From Rothia sp. (in: high G+C Gram-positive bacteria) (lineage in GTDB: Bacteria; Actinomycetota; Actinomycetes; Actinomycetales; Micrococcaceae), in the NCBI GenBank assembly GCA_030524105.1, contig JAUNHE010000006.1, positions 124,001 to 188,000 on the forward strand: DNA of 64,000 nucleotides. The letters are read 5' to 3'. Shown piece by piece: positions 6,944 through 16,167 of the stretch. Positions within the stretch are counted from its first letter, which is position 1. Each line of letters opens with the position of its first letter. The translations under genes and the position numbers were made by a program. The notes beneath the pieces were generated by a model. It saw only the letters and a program-made list of their open reading frames with translations. It was not told the DNA's origin and searched no databases.

Positions 6944-9889
6944 ATGGCTAAATTTTTATATTCCCTCGGCCGCTTTGCAGCCCAAAAAGCCTGGGCTGTT
7001 GTAGGCATCTGGGCGCTGCTACTGGCAGCTACTGCTGGTGCTTATGCAGCATTTGGTGGCAGCTTGGTCAATACCTTCACTATTCCCGGATCCCAAACTC
7101 AGCAATTGGCTGACCAGCTGAAAGATAAGTATCCCTCAGCTAACCAGGGTTTAGGCCAGGTGGTTGTAACAACCGATAATGGCACTCCTATCACAGCAGA
7201 ACAAAAGCAGGCATTTAGTGATTCTTTAGCCAGCGCAGATAATATTCCCGGATTAGCATCTGTTGTTGATCCCTTTAAAACTGAACAAGAAAAGGTCGAC
7301 AACAAGGCTAAGCTAGATGCTGCTAAAAAACAGATAGACGCTGCCCCTCAGCAGTTTAAGGACGCTCAGGCAAAAATTGATCAAGCCCAACAAGAGATTG
7401 ACAGCGGGCAGGCTCAACTGGACGCTGCCCCAGAACAGATTGCTCAGGCTCAGCAACAGATCGATGCCGGTTTTGCCCAGCTTACAAGCGGTGAGCAAGA
7501 ATTACAGGCGGCTATTTCCCAGGCCAGTTCTTCCCAGGAACAAGTAAATCAGGCACGCAGCCAACTTGAGGCTGGCCAGGGCGAGCTTAATCTAGCCCAA
7601 GATCAGCTGAATCAGGCTATAGCGCAGGCCCGTGCTGCCGGGCTCTTGGATGCGCAGCGTCCAACCTTTGACGCCCAGCAGGCCCAGATCACTGCAAAAC
7701 AGCAAGAACTAGACGCTCAAAATCAGCAACTTGCTGCTTCGCAGGCGCAGATTGACGCAGCCCAGGCCGAAATTGCTCGTAATCAGCAAACTTTAGCTGC
7801 TAACCGAACCCAGCTGGAGAGCTCTCAGCAGGAATTGGATCAGAAGAAAGCTGCTCTGCCGTCACAGCAAAAGGAGCTTGATAGTGCTAAAGAAGAGCTG
7901 AAAGCTAATAAAGAAAAGTTAGCGCATAACGAAGCTGGTTTCCCGGCCCAAAAGGCCGAGTATGACTACAACTCTGCCCTCTTTAACCTGATGAAGGACT
8001 ATAAGTCTGTCTCTGAGGACGGTACAACCGCTGTTGCTATCCTCAGCTTTGATCAGGAGGCCCAGAATATTCCCCAGGACACCAAAGATCAGGTGATGGA
8101 ACATTTTGAATCGGCCGATCTGAAGGGCCTTAAGGTCAGCTTTGACAAAAATATTGCAGAGAACATGACCAAAATTCTTGGTGTTGGTGAGGTTGTTGGT
8201 GTAGTTGTTGCCTTGCTTGTTTTGCTGGTTATGTTAGGTACCCTTGTTGCTGCCGGCTTGCCCGTTCTGATGGCTTTGGTTGGTGTAGCTGTAGGAGTAC
8301 TTGCCTCCCTGGCTTTTTCCTCTCTCATTGAAATGACCTCAATTACTCCTGTCCTGGGTATTATGCTGGCTCTGGCAGTAGGTATTGATTATTCACTCTT
8401 TATTTTGAATAGACACCGCAGCAATCTGGCGCAAGGTATGAGCTTTAGCCAGTCCATTGCCTTAGCTAACGGCACCAGCGGCAATGCCGTGGTTTTTGCC
8501 GGTGCTACCGTAGTCATAGCACTTCTAGCCTTGAATGTGACCGGTATCCCCTTCCTGGCTGTTATGGGTAATGTTGCCGCTGTCTGTGTTGCTGTTGCTG
8601 TTTTGGTGGCAGTTACCCTCACCCCGGCTGCTTTGGCCATCATTGATCGGGCTGCCTTGCCTAAACGAGCCTGGGCAAGAATTGAGCAGGCCCATCAACC
8701 CGGTGTCAATGCCGAGGATGCTGCGGCTGCAGCTGCTGCGGCCCAGCAGTATATGGATAAACCCCGGGGCTGGATTAAGCTTGTCACCGGCCACCCTATT
8801 ATGACTCTACTTGCAACAACCATGCTGCTAGTCTTTCTAGCCTTGCCCATGGGGAGTATGCGTCTAGGTTTGCCGGACGCTTCTTCGGCCGATACCAGCT
8901 CAACCCAGTACATAACCTACAAGTTGGTTGACCAAAAATTTGGTGAAGGGGTTAACGGCCCCGTTATTACAGTTGCTGATTTCCCTGAGGGAATTAATGA
9001 GCAGCAGGCTAAGAACCTTCAGGTTGCAGTGGGAGAGCATCTTGCCGATCAGGATAAGGTTAAGACAGTTGTTCCGGTAGGTATTGCCGATGACCGTTCA
9101 CTGGCTGTTTTTCAGGTGATCCCTACAGCGGGCCCCAATGCTGAATCCACCATTGAGCTGGTTAATAATCTGCGCAGTACCACAGTGACGAGCTCGGATG
9201 GACAAGAAGCCAGCCTCGGCGTTACCGGACAGACTGGCGGCAACATTGATATCTCCCAAATTCTAGCCGGAAAGCTCCCTCTCTACTTGGGCATTGTTTT
9301 AGGTCTTTCCTTTATCATCCTTATTCTGGTTTTCCGCTCTATCCTGGTTCCATTCATGGCTACGGTTGGCTTCTTGTTCTCCGTCTTAGCTAGCTTTGGT
9401 GCTGTAGTTGCTATCTACCAGTGGGGTTGGCTGGGAACAATTTTTGGAGTACACGACCCCGGTCCTGTTCTTTCCTTCCTGCCAACCTTGATGATTGGTA
9501 TCCTTTTTGGACTTGCCATGGACTACCAGGTCTTTTTGGTTTCTGGCATGCGGGAGGCTTACGTACACGGTAAGGAAGCTACAGTTGCTATTATTACTGG
9601 TTTTAATAGCAGCGTTCGAGTTGTTGTTGCTGCTGCCATTATTATGATCACTGTTTTTGCCGGATTTATCCATGCAGAGTTGACCATGATTCGTCCACTC
9701 GGTTTTGGTTTAGCCTTTGGAGTTCTGGTAGATGCCTTCCTGGTTCGTATGACCTTTATCCCGGCAGCTATGCAGCTACTGGGCCAGCGAGCCTGGTGGA
9801 TGCCCGCCTGGCTGGATAGGTTACTCCCCGATATGGATGTTGAAGGCGCCAGCCTTGACCGTGAAGAGCCGCAAACCGTACAAGGCTAA
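6944..9889 (+). CDS. MMPL/RND-family transporter with long coiled-coil domain
   Basis: This 981-residue protein has an N-terminal TM helix (about 10-38) and an extracytoplasmic domain that contains, at about 95-345, a very Gln/Ala/Asp-rich heptad region (repeats like QAQIDAAQAEI). Two blocks of RND helices follow, with the sensor-type motifs GIDYSLFILNRHR and AMDYQVFLVSGMREAY. MMPL proteins use proton flux to export lipids or hydrophobic drugs. The coiled coil takes the place of the usual small periplasmic-type domain and may reach into the cell wall or hold a partner. The start ATG at 6944 was chosen over an earlier in-frame ATG that overlaps the TetR gene. Confidence 0.92.
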   Translation: MAKFLYSLGRFAAQKAWAVVGIWALLLAATAGAYAAFGGSLVNTFTIPGSQTQQLADQLKDKYPSANQGLGQVVVTTDNGTPITAEQKQAFSDSLASADNIPGLASVVDPFKTEQEKVDNKAKLDAAKKQIDAAPQQFKDAQAKIDQAQQEIDSGQAQLDAAPEQIAQAQQQIDAGFAQLTSGEQELQAAISQASSSQEQVNQARSQLEAGQGELNLAQDQLNQAIAQARAAGLLDAQRPTFDAQQAQITAKQQELDAQNQQLAASQAQIDAAQAEIARNQQTLAANRTQLESSQQELDQKKAALPSQQKELDSAKEELKANKEKLAHNEAGFPAQKAEYDYNSALFNLMKDYKSVSEDGTTAVAILSFDQEAQNIPQDTKDQVMEHFESADLKGLKVSFDKNIAENMTKILGVGEVVGVVVALLVLLVMLGTLVAAGLPVLMALVGVAVGVLASLAFSSLIEMTSITPVLGIMLALAVGIDYSLFILNRHRSNLAQGMSFSQSIALANGTSGNAVVFAGATVVIALLALNVTGIPFLAVMGNVAAVCVAVAVLVAVTLTPAALAIIDRAALPKRAWARIEQAHQPGVNAEDAAAAAAAAQQYMDKPRGWIKLVTGHPIMTLLATTMLLVFLALPMGSMRLGLPDASSADTSSTQYITYKLVDQKFGEGVNGPVITVADFPEGINEQQAKNLQVAVGEHLADQDKVKTVVPVGIADDRSLAVFQVIPTAGPNAESTIELVNNLRSTTVTSSDGQEASLGVTGQTGGNIDISQILAGKLPLYLGIVLGLSFIILILVFRSILVPFMATVGFLFSVLASFGAVVAIYQWGWLGTIFGVHDPGPVLSFLPTLMIGILFGLAMDYQVFLVSGMREAYVHGKEATVAIITGFNSSVRVVVAAAIIMITVFAGFIHAELTMIRPLGFGLAFGVLVDAFLVRMTFIPAAMQLLGQRAWWMPAWLDRLLPDMDVEGASLDREEPQTVQG

Positions 9890-9909
9890 AAAGACCTGCT
9901 TTTAGATGA

Positions 9910-9944
9910 GATCCCGGTAGAAAAATACTACCGGGATCTTGCTT
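9910..9944 (+). terminator. Terminator of the TetR-MMPL operon
   Basis: The perfect stem GATCCCGGTAG / CTACCGGGATC (9910-9920 with 9928-9938) is followed by TTGCTTT. Confidence 0.85.
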
Positions 9945-10079
9945 TATAAATACAGGCTTAGCCCTTTAGCTAGGTCTCTAAATCCAGGTTTTCCAGGCTG
10001 ACCTGCTACATTGGCCTCCTTTAAGTAGTAGCATTAGCAGCGGGCAATCTAGCCTAGACAACACTTTGGTGTATGGTCA

Positions 10080-10106
10080 GGATTACCAGCATTCGGGCTC
10101 AACTCC
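10080..10106 (+). promoter_or_regulatory. Possible RAT-like antiterminator element before the BglG-type gene
   Basis: GGA-UUACC-AGC-AUUCGG-GCU-CAAC-UCC folds as two short stems separated by an asymmetric internal loop, and it shares GGATT, CATTCG and CAA with the classical ribonucleic antiterminator consensus. It lies 79 bases upstream of the antiterminator gene. No overlapping terminator stem is obvious, which weakens the case. Confidence 0.3.
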
Positions 10107-10184
10107 ACTCCAAGAATCAAACGACTTGTCTTTAACATGCTTTAATGAGGTCTGAGGACGTTTACTTGGGCAGAAGGGGGTGCC

Positions 10185-11039
10185 GTGCGCATTCTACGCA
10201 TCTACAACAACAACGTTGCTCTTGCCGTCAATTATTCTGGTACGGAAACAGTGGTTGTTGGTCGCGGTTTAGCCTTTGCTAAACGTAAGGGAGACATGGT
10301 TGACCCCAAGCTGGTTGAGCAAACCTTTGTGCCCGAGTCAGGCACCTCCCAAGAACGTCTTAACTGGTCGCTTTCAGAAATTCCAGCAGAAATTCTTTCG
10401 CTAGCCATTGAGTTAGAATCAGAAGTAAAGGCAGCTGGTGGCTTCACTATTTCCCATTCATTCATCATCCCGCTTGCTGATCACCTTAATTTTGCTGTCC
10501 TGAGGGCTAAGGAAGGCGATGCCGTCGATTATCCCCTAGCTCTAGAAGTTACCCAACTCTATCCGCGGGAGCTTGAATTTGGCCAGCGGGCTCGGGATTT
10601 AACCAACCAGCGGCTAGGAGTTACTCTGCCAGAGCAAGAAGCTATTCCCCTAGCTTTACATCTGGTTAACTCCCAGTTTGCCACCGGGGATATGAACCAA
10701 ACCTTTCGGATGACTGAGATATTTAGCCAAATTTTTGAACTTATCTCCACCGTCTACGGCCAGGAAGTTGATCAGACATCGATGAGTGCGGCCCGTTTTA
10801 TTAGCCACCTACGCTATCTTTTTGTGCGTGTTGAGAAGAAGGGCAGTAGTTTCTACCAGGATGAGACGCCTGCCGCCCTCTTGGAAGCCGTACAAACCTC
10901 CTATCCACGAGCCTTTGCCTGCGCCCAGAAACTCTACCTTTTGCTGGAAATGCAAACGCAACAGGAACTCACCGATGGGGAGATAACCTACCTCACTCTG
11001 CACGTAGCTAGGCTGGCTAAAGACCTTAATCTCGATTAG
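10185..11039 (+). CDS. BglG/SacY/LicT-family transcriptional antiterminator
   Basis: This 284-residue protein has an RNA-binding CAT domain at 1-56 (RIYNNNVALAV, then GRGLAFAKRKGD). Two PRD domains follow, with all four expected histidines: His100 (PLADHLNFAV) and His159 (AIPLALHL) in PRD1, His208 (RFISHLRYL) and His273 (YLTLHVARL) in PRD2. Proteins of this family bind nascent mRNA and stop premature termination when the PTS phosphorylates or releases them. In Bacillus the homologues SacY/SacT control sucrose genes. Here the next genes are a levansucrase and a mannose-family PTS, so control of those is the natural inference. The start is GTG. Confidence 0.92.
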   Translation: MRILRIYNNNVALAVNYSGTETVVVGRGLAFAKRKGDMVDPKLVEQTFVPESGTSQERLNWSLSEIPAEILSLAIELESEVKAAGGFTISHSFIIPLADHLNFAVLRAKEGDAVDYPLALEVTQLYPRELEFGQRARDLTNQRLGVTLPEQEAIPLALHLVNSQFATGDMNQTFRMTEIFSQIFELISTVYGQEVDQTSMSAARFISHLRYLFVRVEKKGSSFYQDETPAALLEAVQTSYPRAFACAQKLYLLLEMQTQQELTDGEITYLTLHVARLAKDLNLD

Positions 11040-11564
11040 TGAGTGATGTAAACCACGTATATTAAAATGTGATATAAAGCACGTGCAATCGCTCGTCCCT
11101 GCACCCTTTTTGAAAAAATTCAAATACCATAAACTTCAAAAAATAGACCATTAATTTATAGATTAAGTAATCTACATAACTAGTCAAAATATATTTACAC
11201 CAGTCAAGTAAGAAAAAGTGGACCTCCCACCCCCCAATAACTACGCCCGGGAATCATATTAACAGCAACCAACAGGCCCGCCCCTTGGGTGAAAGCCGGT
11301 ACAACAAGCCCACTTAGCTTATCTATAGCTTCCAAAGTTTTGTCGCTTACTGGACATCTGTCTATTTCAAAAATAAACCGGACAGCGCGGTCTATAAATT
11401 AACAAAAACCTACCGATATATCTAGACATGTGGTCGATTGGTCGCCAGCAAAATCAGGAGATTTGTAGGCTATTTAGAAATATATATGGACTATTGAACC
11501 TACCGAATACCCGTGTTTATGCTGGCATCACCATGTACATCGAAATCAAATGAAGGAGTTTGAC
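11040..11564 (+). other. Long AT-rich leader region upstream of levansucrase
   Basis: These 525 bases contain no credible gene. A 10-base direct repeat AACCTACCGA occurs at 11407-11416 and 11497-11506. I found no clear antiterminator plus terminator pair like the sacB leader of Bacillus, and no confident promoter. The length suggests a long regulated leader. Confidence 0.4.
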
Positions 11565-13115
11565 ATGGCCAGTCAGCATCGACGGATCGACCAAACACCC
11601 ATTTCTCGCCGCAACCTAGGGCATCTTATGCTAGCCAGTGGTGCCGTTGCTGCTGCGGGGTTAACTACCTCAGGTCAGACCATTGCCCGAGCTTCTGGGT
11701 CCGGAACTCCCCTGCCCCCCGAACACACTGGCGAAGTCTACGACCCCGTAGAATCTGATTTCCATGCACGCTGGACCAGAGCCGAGGCCCGCCAGCTCAT
11801 TACGGAACAGACAAACACCAAGGTTAGCCCGGGGGAAAATTCCCTACCAAAGTCCTTGACCATGCCCGACATTCCCAAGGACTTTCCCATTATGAATGAT
11901 GTGGTCTGGGTCTGGGATACCTGGTCACTTACCGATGAATACGCCAACCAGATTTCCTACAAGGGCTGGGATGTTATCTTTAGCCTGGTGGCACCACGTT
12001 CCATTCCTTTTGATGAACGCCACTGGAGTGCCCGTATTGGTTACTTCTTCCGCCGCTCTGATGCAGAGCCCACGGACAAGTGGACCTACGGAGGTCACCT
12101 CTTCCCGGGTAACACTTCGGTCTCTAACACCGAGTGGTCAGGTTCAACTCGTCTTATCGAAGGAAATACCGTCCGGGTTTTCTACACAGCAACAACCTTC
12201 CCCCCTGTTCGCGCAGGTACCGAAGGCAAACCGTCTGTTATTGCAACGGTAGCCGGCAAACTCAATGTCCACGATTATGGCGTAACCTTCTCTGACTTTG
12301 GCCAGCACGAGACCATCCTAGAGCCGGACGGTGTCATGTACCAGACTCAGGAGCAAAACCCCGGCTTTGCCTTCCGTGATCCCTTCACCTTTGAAGATCC
12401 TAACGATCCGGGCACCTGCTACATGCTGTTTGAAGGCTGCGGTGGTGGCCGTCCTGGCGATCCCGAGACTCTCATTACCAAAGAAGATCTTGGCTACCGC
12501 GATGATGATCCCAACGCAGAAACCGTTGAGGAAGTTAATAAGATGGAGGCCTATAGGCAGCGCGGAAACATTGGTTTAGCCGTGGCAACCAACAAGGAGC
12601 TTACCAAGTGGAAGATGCTTCCTCCCATCCTGACTGCCTATGGAACCAATGATCAGACCGAGCGTCCTCAGATGATCATCCAAAAAAATAACTACTACCT
12701 GTTCACCATCTCTCACCAGTACACCTATGCACCGGGTCTGCGTGGTCCCGACGGTGTTTATGGCTTTGTCGGTAACGGAATACGCTCGGATTACAGGCCT
12801 ATGAACGGTTCTGGTTTGGTCCTGGCCTGCCCCACCGATCTCAACCTTCCCTTTGCGACCGCTGAGAATCCACAACCGCAACAGAATGTGCGCCAGTTCC
12901 AGGCTTACTCACACTATATTCAGCCCGGCGGCTTAGTGCAGTCCTTTATTGACAATGTGGACGGTCGACGCGGTGGAACTCTTGCCCCAACCGTTCGAAT
13001 TGTCTACTCAGGCACAACCTCCTATGTTGACGAGACTTTTGGTAATAACGGGTTAGGTGACTACGGTTATTTGCCCACTAATAGGCGGCTTAAGAACGTC
13101 CTGACCATAAAGTAA
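11565..13115 (+). CDS. Levansucrase (GH68), Tat-exported
   Basis: This 516-residue enzyme, counted from the ATG at 11565 (AAGGAG six bases upstream; an earlier ATG at 11550 has no such site), starts with a twin-arginine signal peptide (SRRNLGHLMLASGAVAAAGL). GH68 landmarks are present: nucleophile Asp118 in VWDTWSL, transition-state stabiliser Asp272 in FRDPF, and acid/base Glu366 in TERPQ. The enzyme splits sucrose, releases glucose and builds levan or fructo-oligosaccharides outside the cell. It is followed by its own terminator. The neighbouring PTS could take up the freed hexose. Confidence 0.95.
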   Translation: MASQHRRIDQTPISRRNLGHLMLASGAVAAAGLTTSGQTIARASGSGTPLPPEHTGEVYDPVESDFHARWTRAEARQLITEQTNTKVSPGENSLPKSLTMPDIPKDFPIMNDVVWVWDTWSLTDEYANQISYKGWDVIFSLVAPRSIPFDERHWSARIGYFFRRSDAEPTDKWTYGGHLFPGNTSVSNTEWSGSTRLIEGNTVRVFYTATTFPPVRAGTEGKPSVIATVAGKLNVHDYGVTFSDFGQHETILEPDGVMYQTQEQNPGFAFRDPFTFEDPNDPGTCYMLFEGCGGGRPGDPETLITKEDLGYRDDDPNAETVEEVNKMEAYRQRGNIGLAVATNKELTKWKMLPPILTAYGTNDQTERPQMIIQKNNYYLFTISHQYTYAPGLRGPDGVYGFVGNGIRSDYRPMNGSGLVLACPTDLNLPFATAENPQPQQNVRQFQAYSHYIQPGGLVQSFIDNVDGRRGGTLAPTVRIVYSGTTSYVDETFGNNGLGDYGYLPTNRRLKNVLTIK

Positions 13116-13132
13116 CACAGCGTCATTTTATT

Positions 13133-13165
13133 CTAGGCAGGGAATTATTCCCTGCCTAGATCTTT
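13133..13165 (+). terminator. Terminator of levansucrase
   Basis: The perfect 12-base-pair stem CTAGGCAGGGAA / TTCCCTGCCTAG (13133-13144 with 13148-13159) is followed by ATCTTT. Confidence 0.85.
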
Positions 13166-13348
13166 AATATTGGTTCTCATCAGGCTAAACACTATTGGGG
13201 ACAAATCCCTTGAATTTTATGCCGGCATACAGTGAGTAAGGATCCGCAAAACCCCCTACGATGAATTAAGACATATAGTTAATGTTGGCTTGCATTTAAT
13301 AAGACACTTTGGCAAATTTTCTTTCCCCCTCTCATCTGGTGTAAATTC

Positions 13349-13374
13349 TGGAATGTAACCACGTACACATTCCA
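13349..13374 (+). promoter_or_regulatory. Inverted repeat just upstream of the PTS operon
   Basis: TGGAATGT (13349-13356) and ACATTCCA (13367-13374) are perfect 8-base arms around a 10-base spacer. They end 23 bases before the first PTS start codon. This could be an operator or a leader hairpin. No regulator for it is identifiable in the window. Confidence 0.45.
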
Positions 13375-13397
13375 ACTACAGCGTGAGAGGATCGGCC

Positions 13398-14381
13398 ATG
13401 GTTGCCATTATTGTTGCGGCGCACGGGGAATCAGCCCCTGCGCTTTTAGCAACCACACGCATGATTCTCGGTAAATTCGATAAGGTCAGCCCGGTATCTT
13501 TCATGCCAGGGCAGGGTCCTGAGGATTTAATCGAGAACTATCAAAATATTGCCCAAGAATACCCCAGCGATGAAGAACTACTACTGCTGGTAGATCTCTT
13601 TGGCGGTAGTCCCTACAATGCAGCAGCACGTTTCGCTGCTGAACGAGAAAAAACTGATGTTGTTTCCGGAGTTAACCTCCCCATGCTCATCGAGGTTATT
13701 AGTGCTGCCGGACGCAAAAATATCAACCTAGCTAAACTAGTAGACAAGGCTAAATCTGCTGGAAGCCAGGGAATCCGCAGCTTCCAAGAGCAAATGAATC
13801 CTTCGGAAGAGAAACCCGTTACTGAACCCCCTCTTCCCAGTAGCCCCAGCCCAGCCCCAAGCGAACAGCCGGCAGCTGACGGACACATGAATGTGATTTT
13901 TTTGCGTATTGACTCTCGGCTGATTCACGGGCAGGTCTCGGGTAGCTGGGTTAATAACCTAGCGCCGCAGACCCTCATCGCTGCCTCAGATCAAGCTGCT
14001 CAAGACAAGCTTCGTAAAACGCTCCTGCTACAAGTAGCACCCTCACATATTAAAACTAATGTACTTGATATAGCTAAGACGGGTCGTGTCTACAAGAACC
14101 CCAAGTACACCGGTATGAAAACCATGATTGTTGTAGAAACCCCTCAGGATGCCCTCCGACTGCTGGACGAAGGTATCCAGATTAAAGAGGTTAATGTCGG
14201 CGGTGTTACCTATAAAACGGGTATGAAACAAGTATCGGAGGCAGTGTATGCCTCGGAAGATGACCTCAAAGCCTATCAAGAGCTTTCCCAACGCGGCATC
14301 AAGCTCACCATTCAGCAGGTACCTAACAGTGGCCGCGAAGATATGATGAACAAACTAAAAGAGAAAGGCCTGTTGAAATGA
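13398..14381 (+). CDS. Mannose-family PTS fused EIIAB
   Basis: The protein has 327 residues from ATG 13398, which has GAGAGG upstream. The EIIA domain occupies about 1-125, with phospho-His in IIVAAHGESA and the DLFGGSPYNAA motif. A Pro/Ser-rich linker at about 135-165 leads into EIIB, with phospho-His in RIDSRLIHGQV. EIIA takes phosphate from HPr and passes it to EIIB and then to the sugar. Fused EIIAB is the ManX-type arrangement, unlike the split LevD/LevE of Bacillus. It is the first gene of a three-gene operon. Confidence 0.93.
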   Translation: MVAIIVAAHGESAPALLATTRMILGKFDKVSPVSFMPGQGPEDLIENYQNIAQEYPSDEELLLLVDLFGGSPYNAAARFAAEREKTDVVSGVNLPMLIEVISAAGRKNINLAKLVDKAKSAGSQGIRSFQEQMNPSEEKPVTEPPLPSSPSPAPSEQPAADGHMNVIFLRIDSRLIHGQVSGSWVNNLAPQTLIAASDQAAQDKLRKTLLLQVAPSHIKTNVLDIAKTGRVYKNPKYTGMKTMIVVETPQDALRLLDEGIQIKEVNVGGVTYKTGMKQVSEAVYASEDDLKAYQELSQRGIKLTIQQVPNSGREDMMNKLKEKGLLK

Positions 14382-15181
14382 GTCCGCTGGAATTAATCTT
14401 AGTAACCCTCGTAGCTCTAATTTGCGGTATGGCCTCGGTCTTAGATGAGCGTCAGTTTCACCGCCCCCTTGTAGCCTGTACCCTCATGGGCCTGGTCCTT
14501 GGTGATCTACCGACCGGTATTGCGCTGGGTGGTAGCCTGGAGCTTATTGCCCTGGGGTGGATGAACGTCGGCGCAGCAATGGCACCGGATTCAGCCCTGG
14601 CCTCAACCATAGCAACCATCATTGTTATTGAAAGTAATCAGGATCTTGGTGAAGGTATTGCCCTGGCAATTCCACTTGCTACTGCCGGCCAGGTACTCAC
14701 CATCTTTGTGCGAACTATCACAGTTTTTTTCCAGCATCAGGCGGACAGATTTGCTGAAGAAGCTAATTTTAGAGGCATCGAAGCAATGCACTTTCTTGGC
14801 CTCTTACTGCAAGGTCTCCGGGTGGCTCTGCCTACGACGGCCGTGGCTGTTCTTGCCGGTACCGAGCTTGTCCAATCCTGGTTAGACGCCATTCCCGAGG
14901 TCATCACGTCGGGTCTGCAAGTAGCGGGAGGCTTTATTGTTGTGGTTGGTTACGCCATGGTTATTAACATGATGAAGGCCAGCGCTCTGATGCCCTTCTT
15001 CTTCCTAGGCTTTGTTCTAGCTGCTTTCATCCCTGATTTTAACCTTGTTGGTCTTGGCATGATCGGTGCCTGCCTTGCAGTTATTTATGTTCAGCTTAAT
15101 CCGGCCCTTCACGATTCAATTGTGGCCCCGGCCCCGGCAAAAGCGGCAGCTGCACACGATTTAGATAATGAGCTTGAGTAG
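14378..15181 (+). CDS. Mannose-family PTS EIIC
   Basis: This 267-residue polytopic membrane protein contains the EIIC signature GMASVLDERQFHRPLVACTLMGLVLGDLPTGIALGGSLELIALGWMNVGAA... near residues 14-65. It forms the membrane sugar channel together with EIID. Its ATG overlaps the EIIAB stop (ATGA), so translation is coupled. Confidence 0.93.
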   Translation: MSPLELILVTLVALICGMASVLDERQFHRPLVACTLMGLVLGDLPTGIALGGSLELIALGWMNVGAAMAPDSALASTIATIIVIESNQDLGEGIALAIPLATAGQVLTIFVRTITVFFQHQADRFAEEANFRGIEAMHFLGLLLQGLRVALPTTAVAVLAGTELVQSWLDAIPEVITSGLQVAGGFIVVVGYAMVINMMKASALMPFFFLGFVLAAFIPDFNLVGLGMIGACLAVIYVQLNPALHDSIVAPAPAKAAAAHDLDNELE

Positions 15182-15192
15182 GAGATAACATC

Positions 15193-16074
15193 ATGACACG
15201 TAACACGCAGAGTTCAGAAAACAATCAAGCTGTTCAAACTAAGCAAGAAGAACAGCTAGACCTTACCAAGCGAGACTATTACTCAACCTACATACGTTCC
15301 ACTTTCCTTCTGGGATCCTTTAACTTTGAACGTATGCAGGCCATTGGTTTTGCGGTATCCATGATCCCGGCTATTAAACGCTTTTATTCCAAGAAGGAAG
15401 ATCAGGCGTCAGCCCTCAAAAGACACCTAGAATTCTTTAATACTCACCCCTGGATTGCTTCTCCTATTATGGGTGTTACCGCCGCTATGGAACGGCAAAA
15501 AGCTGCCGGAGAAGACATTGACGAAGCAGACATTACTAACGTCAAAATTGGTCTGATGGGCCCAATGGCTGGGGTTGGTGATCCTATTTTTTGGGGTACA
15601 GCCCGGCCGGTACTTGCAGCCTTGGCTGCCTCCTTAGCTATTGCCGGAAATATTCTGGGCCCCTTAATTTTTTTCTTTGGCCTCACTATTATCCGAGTTT
15701 TTACCCGCTGGTATGGCTTTAAACTCGGATATGAGAAGGGTGTTGAACTTGTTTCAGAAATAGGCGGCCACACCTTACGCAGGTTTACCCAGGCAGCCTC
15801 TATTGTTGGTCTTTTTGTCATGGGATCTTTGGTTTCCAAGTGGACCAGTATTAATGTTCCCTTTGAACTGTCACGCTACAAAGATCCGGAAGGTAATGAG
15901 GTAGTGACCACAGTTCAATCTGTCCTGGATAGTCTACTTCCGGGCTTACTAGCCCTGCTACTAACCTTCCTCTGCATGTGGCTACTGCGCAATAAGGTTA
16001 ATCCCCTCTGGATTATCTTTGGCATGTTTGCTGTTGGTATCTTTGGTGTATGGTCAGGTATTCTTGCGCCATAG
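15193..16074 (+). CDS. Mannose-family PTS EIID
   Basis: This 293-residue membrane protein has the conserved EIID stretches RSTFLLGSFNFERMQAIGF, HPWIASPIMGV and GLMGPMAGVGDPIFWGTARP. It follows EIIC by 11 bases and completes the permease. The family carries glucose, mannose, fructose or amino sugars. The neighbouring levansucrase makes glucose or fructose the likely substrate, but the sequence alone does not decide. Confidence 0.93.
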   Translation: MTRNTQSSENNQAVQTKQEEQLDLTKRDYYSTYIRSTFLLGSFNFERMQAIGFAVSMIPAIKRFYSKKEDQASALKRHLEFFNTHPWIASPIMGVTAAMERQKAAGEDIDEADITNVKIGLMGPMAGVGDPIFWGTARPVLAALAASLAIAGNILGPLIFFFGLTIIRVFTRWYGFKLGYEKGVELVSEIGGHTLRRFTQAASIVGLFVMGSLVSKWTSINVPFELSRYKDPEGNEVVTTVQSVLDSLLPGLLALLLTFLCMWLLRNKVNPLWIIFGMFAVGIFGVWSGILAP

Positions 16075-16087
16075 ATCTTAAGTGTTG

Positions 16088-16140
16088 ATCCTCTTGTCTG
16101 CTCCTCGGTAGTCTGAGTAGCAGACAAGAGGATTCTTTTC
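16088..16140 (+). terminator. Terminator of the PTS operon
   Basis: The perfect 15-base-pair stem at 16088-16102 pairs with 16119-16133 (arms ATCCTCTTGTCTGCT and its complement). It is followed by TCTTTTCT. Confidence 0.88.
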
Positions 16141-16167
16141 TAGCAGGTAGCTATAGATAGGGTTTTG

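Noticed and set aside
9386-9673. Long antisense frames within the MMPL, gyrA and PiT genes
   Set aside because: They follow from codon bias of the sense genes; no ribosome sites or recognisable domains.
13230-13260. RAT-like string (GGATCCGCAAAACCC) upstream of the PTS operon
   Set aside because: Only the ends of the antiterminator consensus are present and no stem forms between them.
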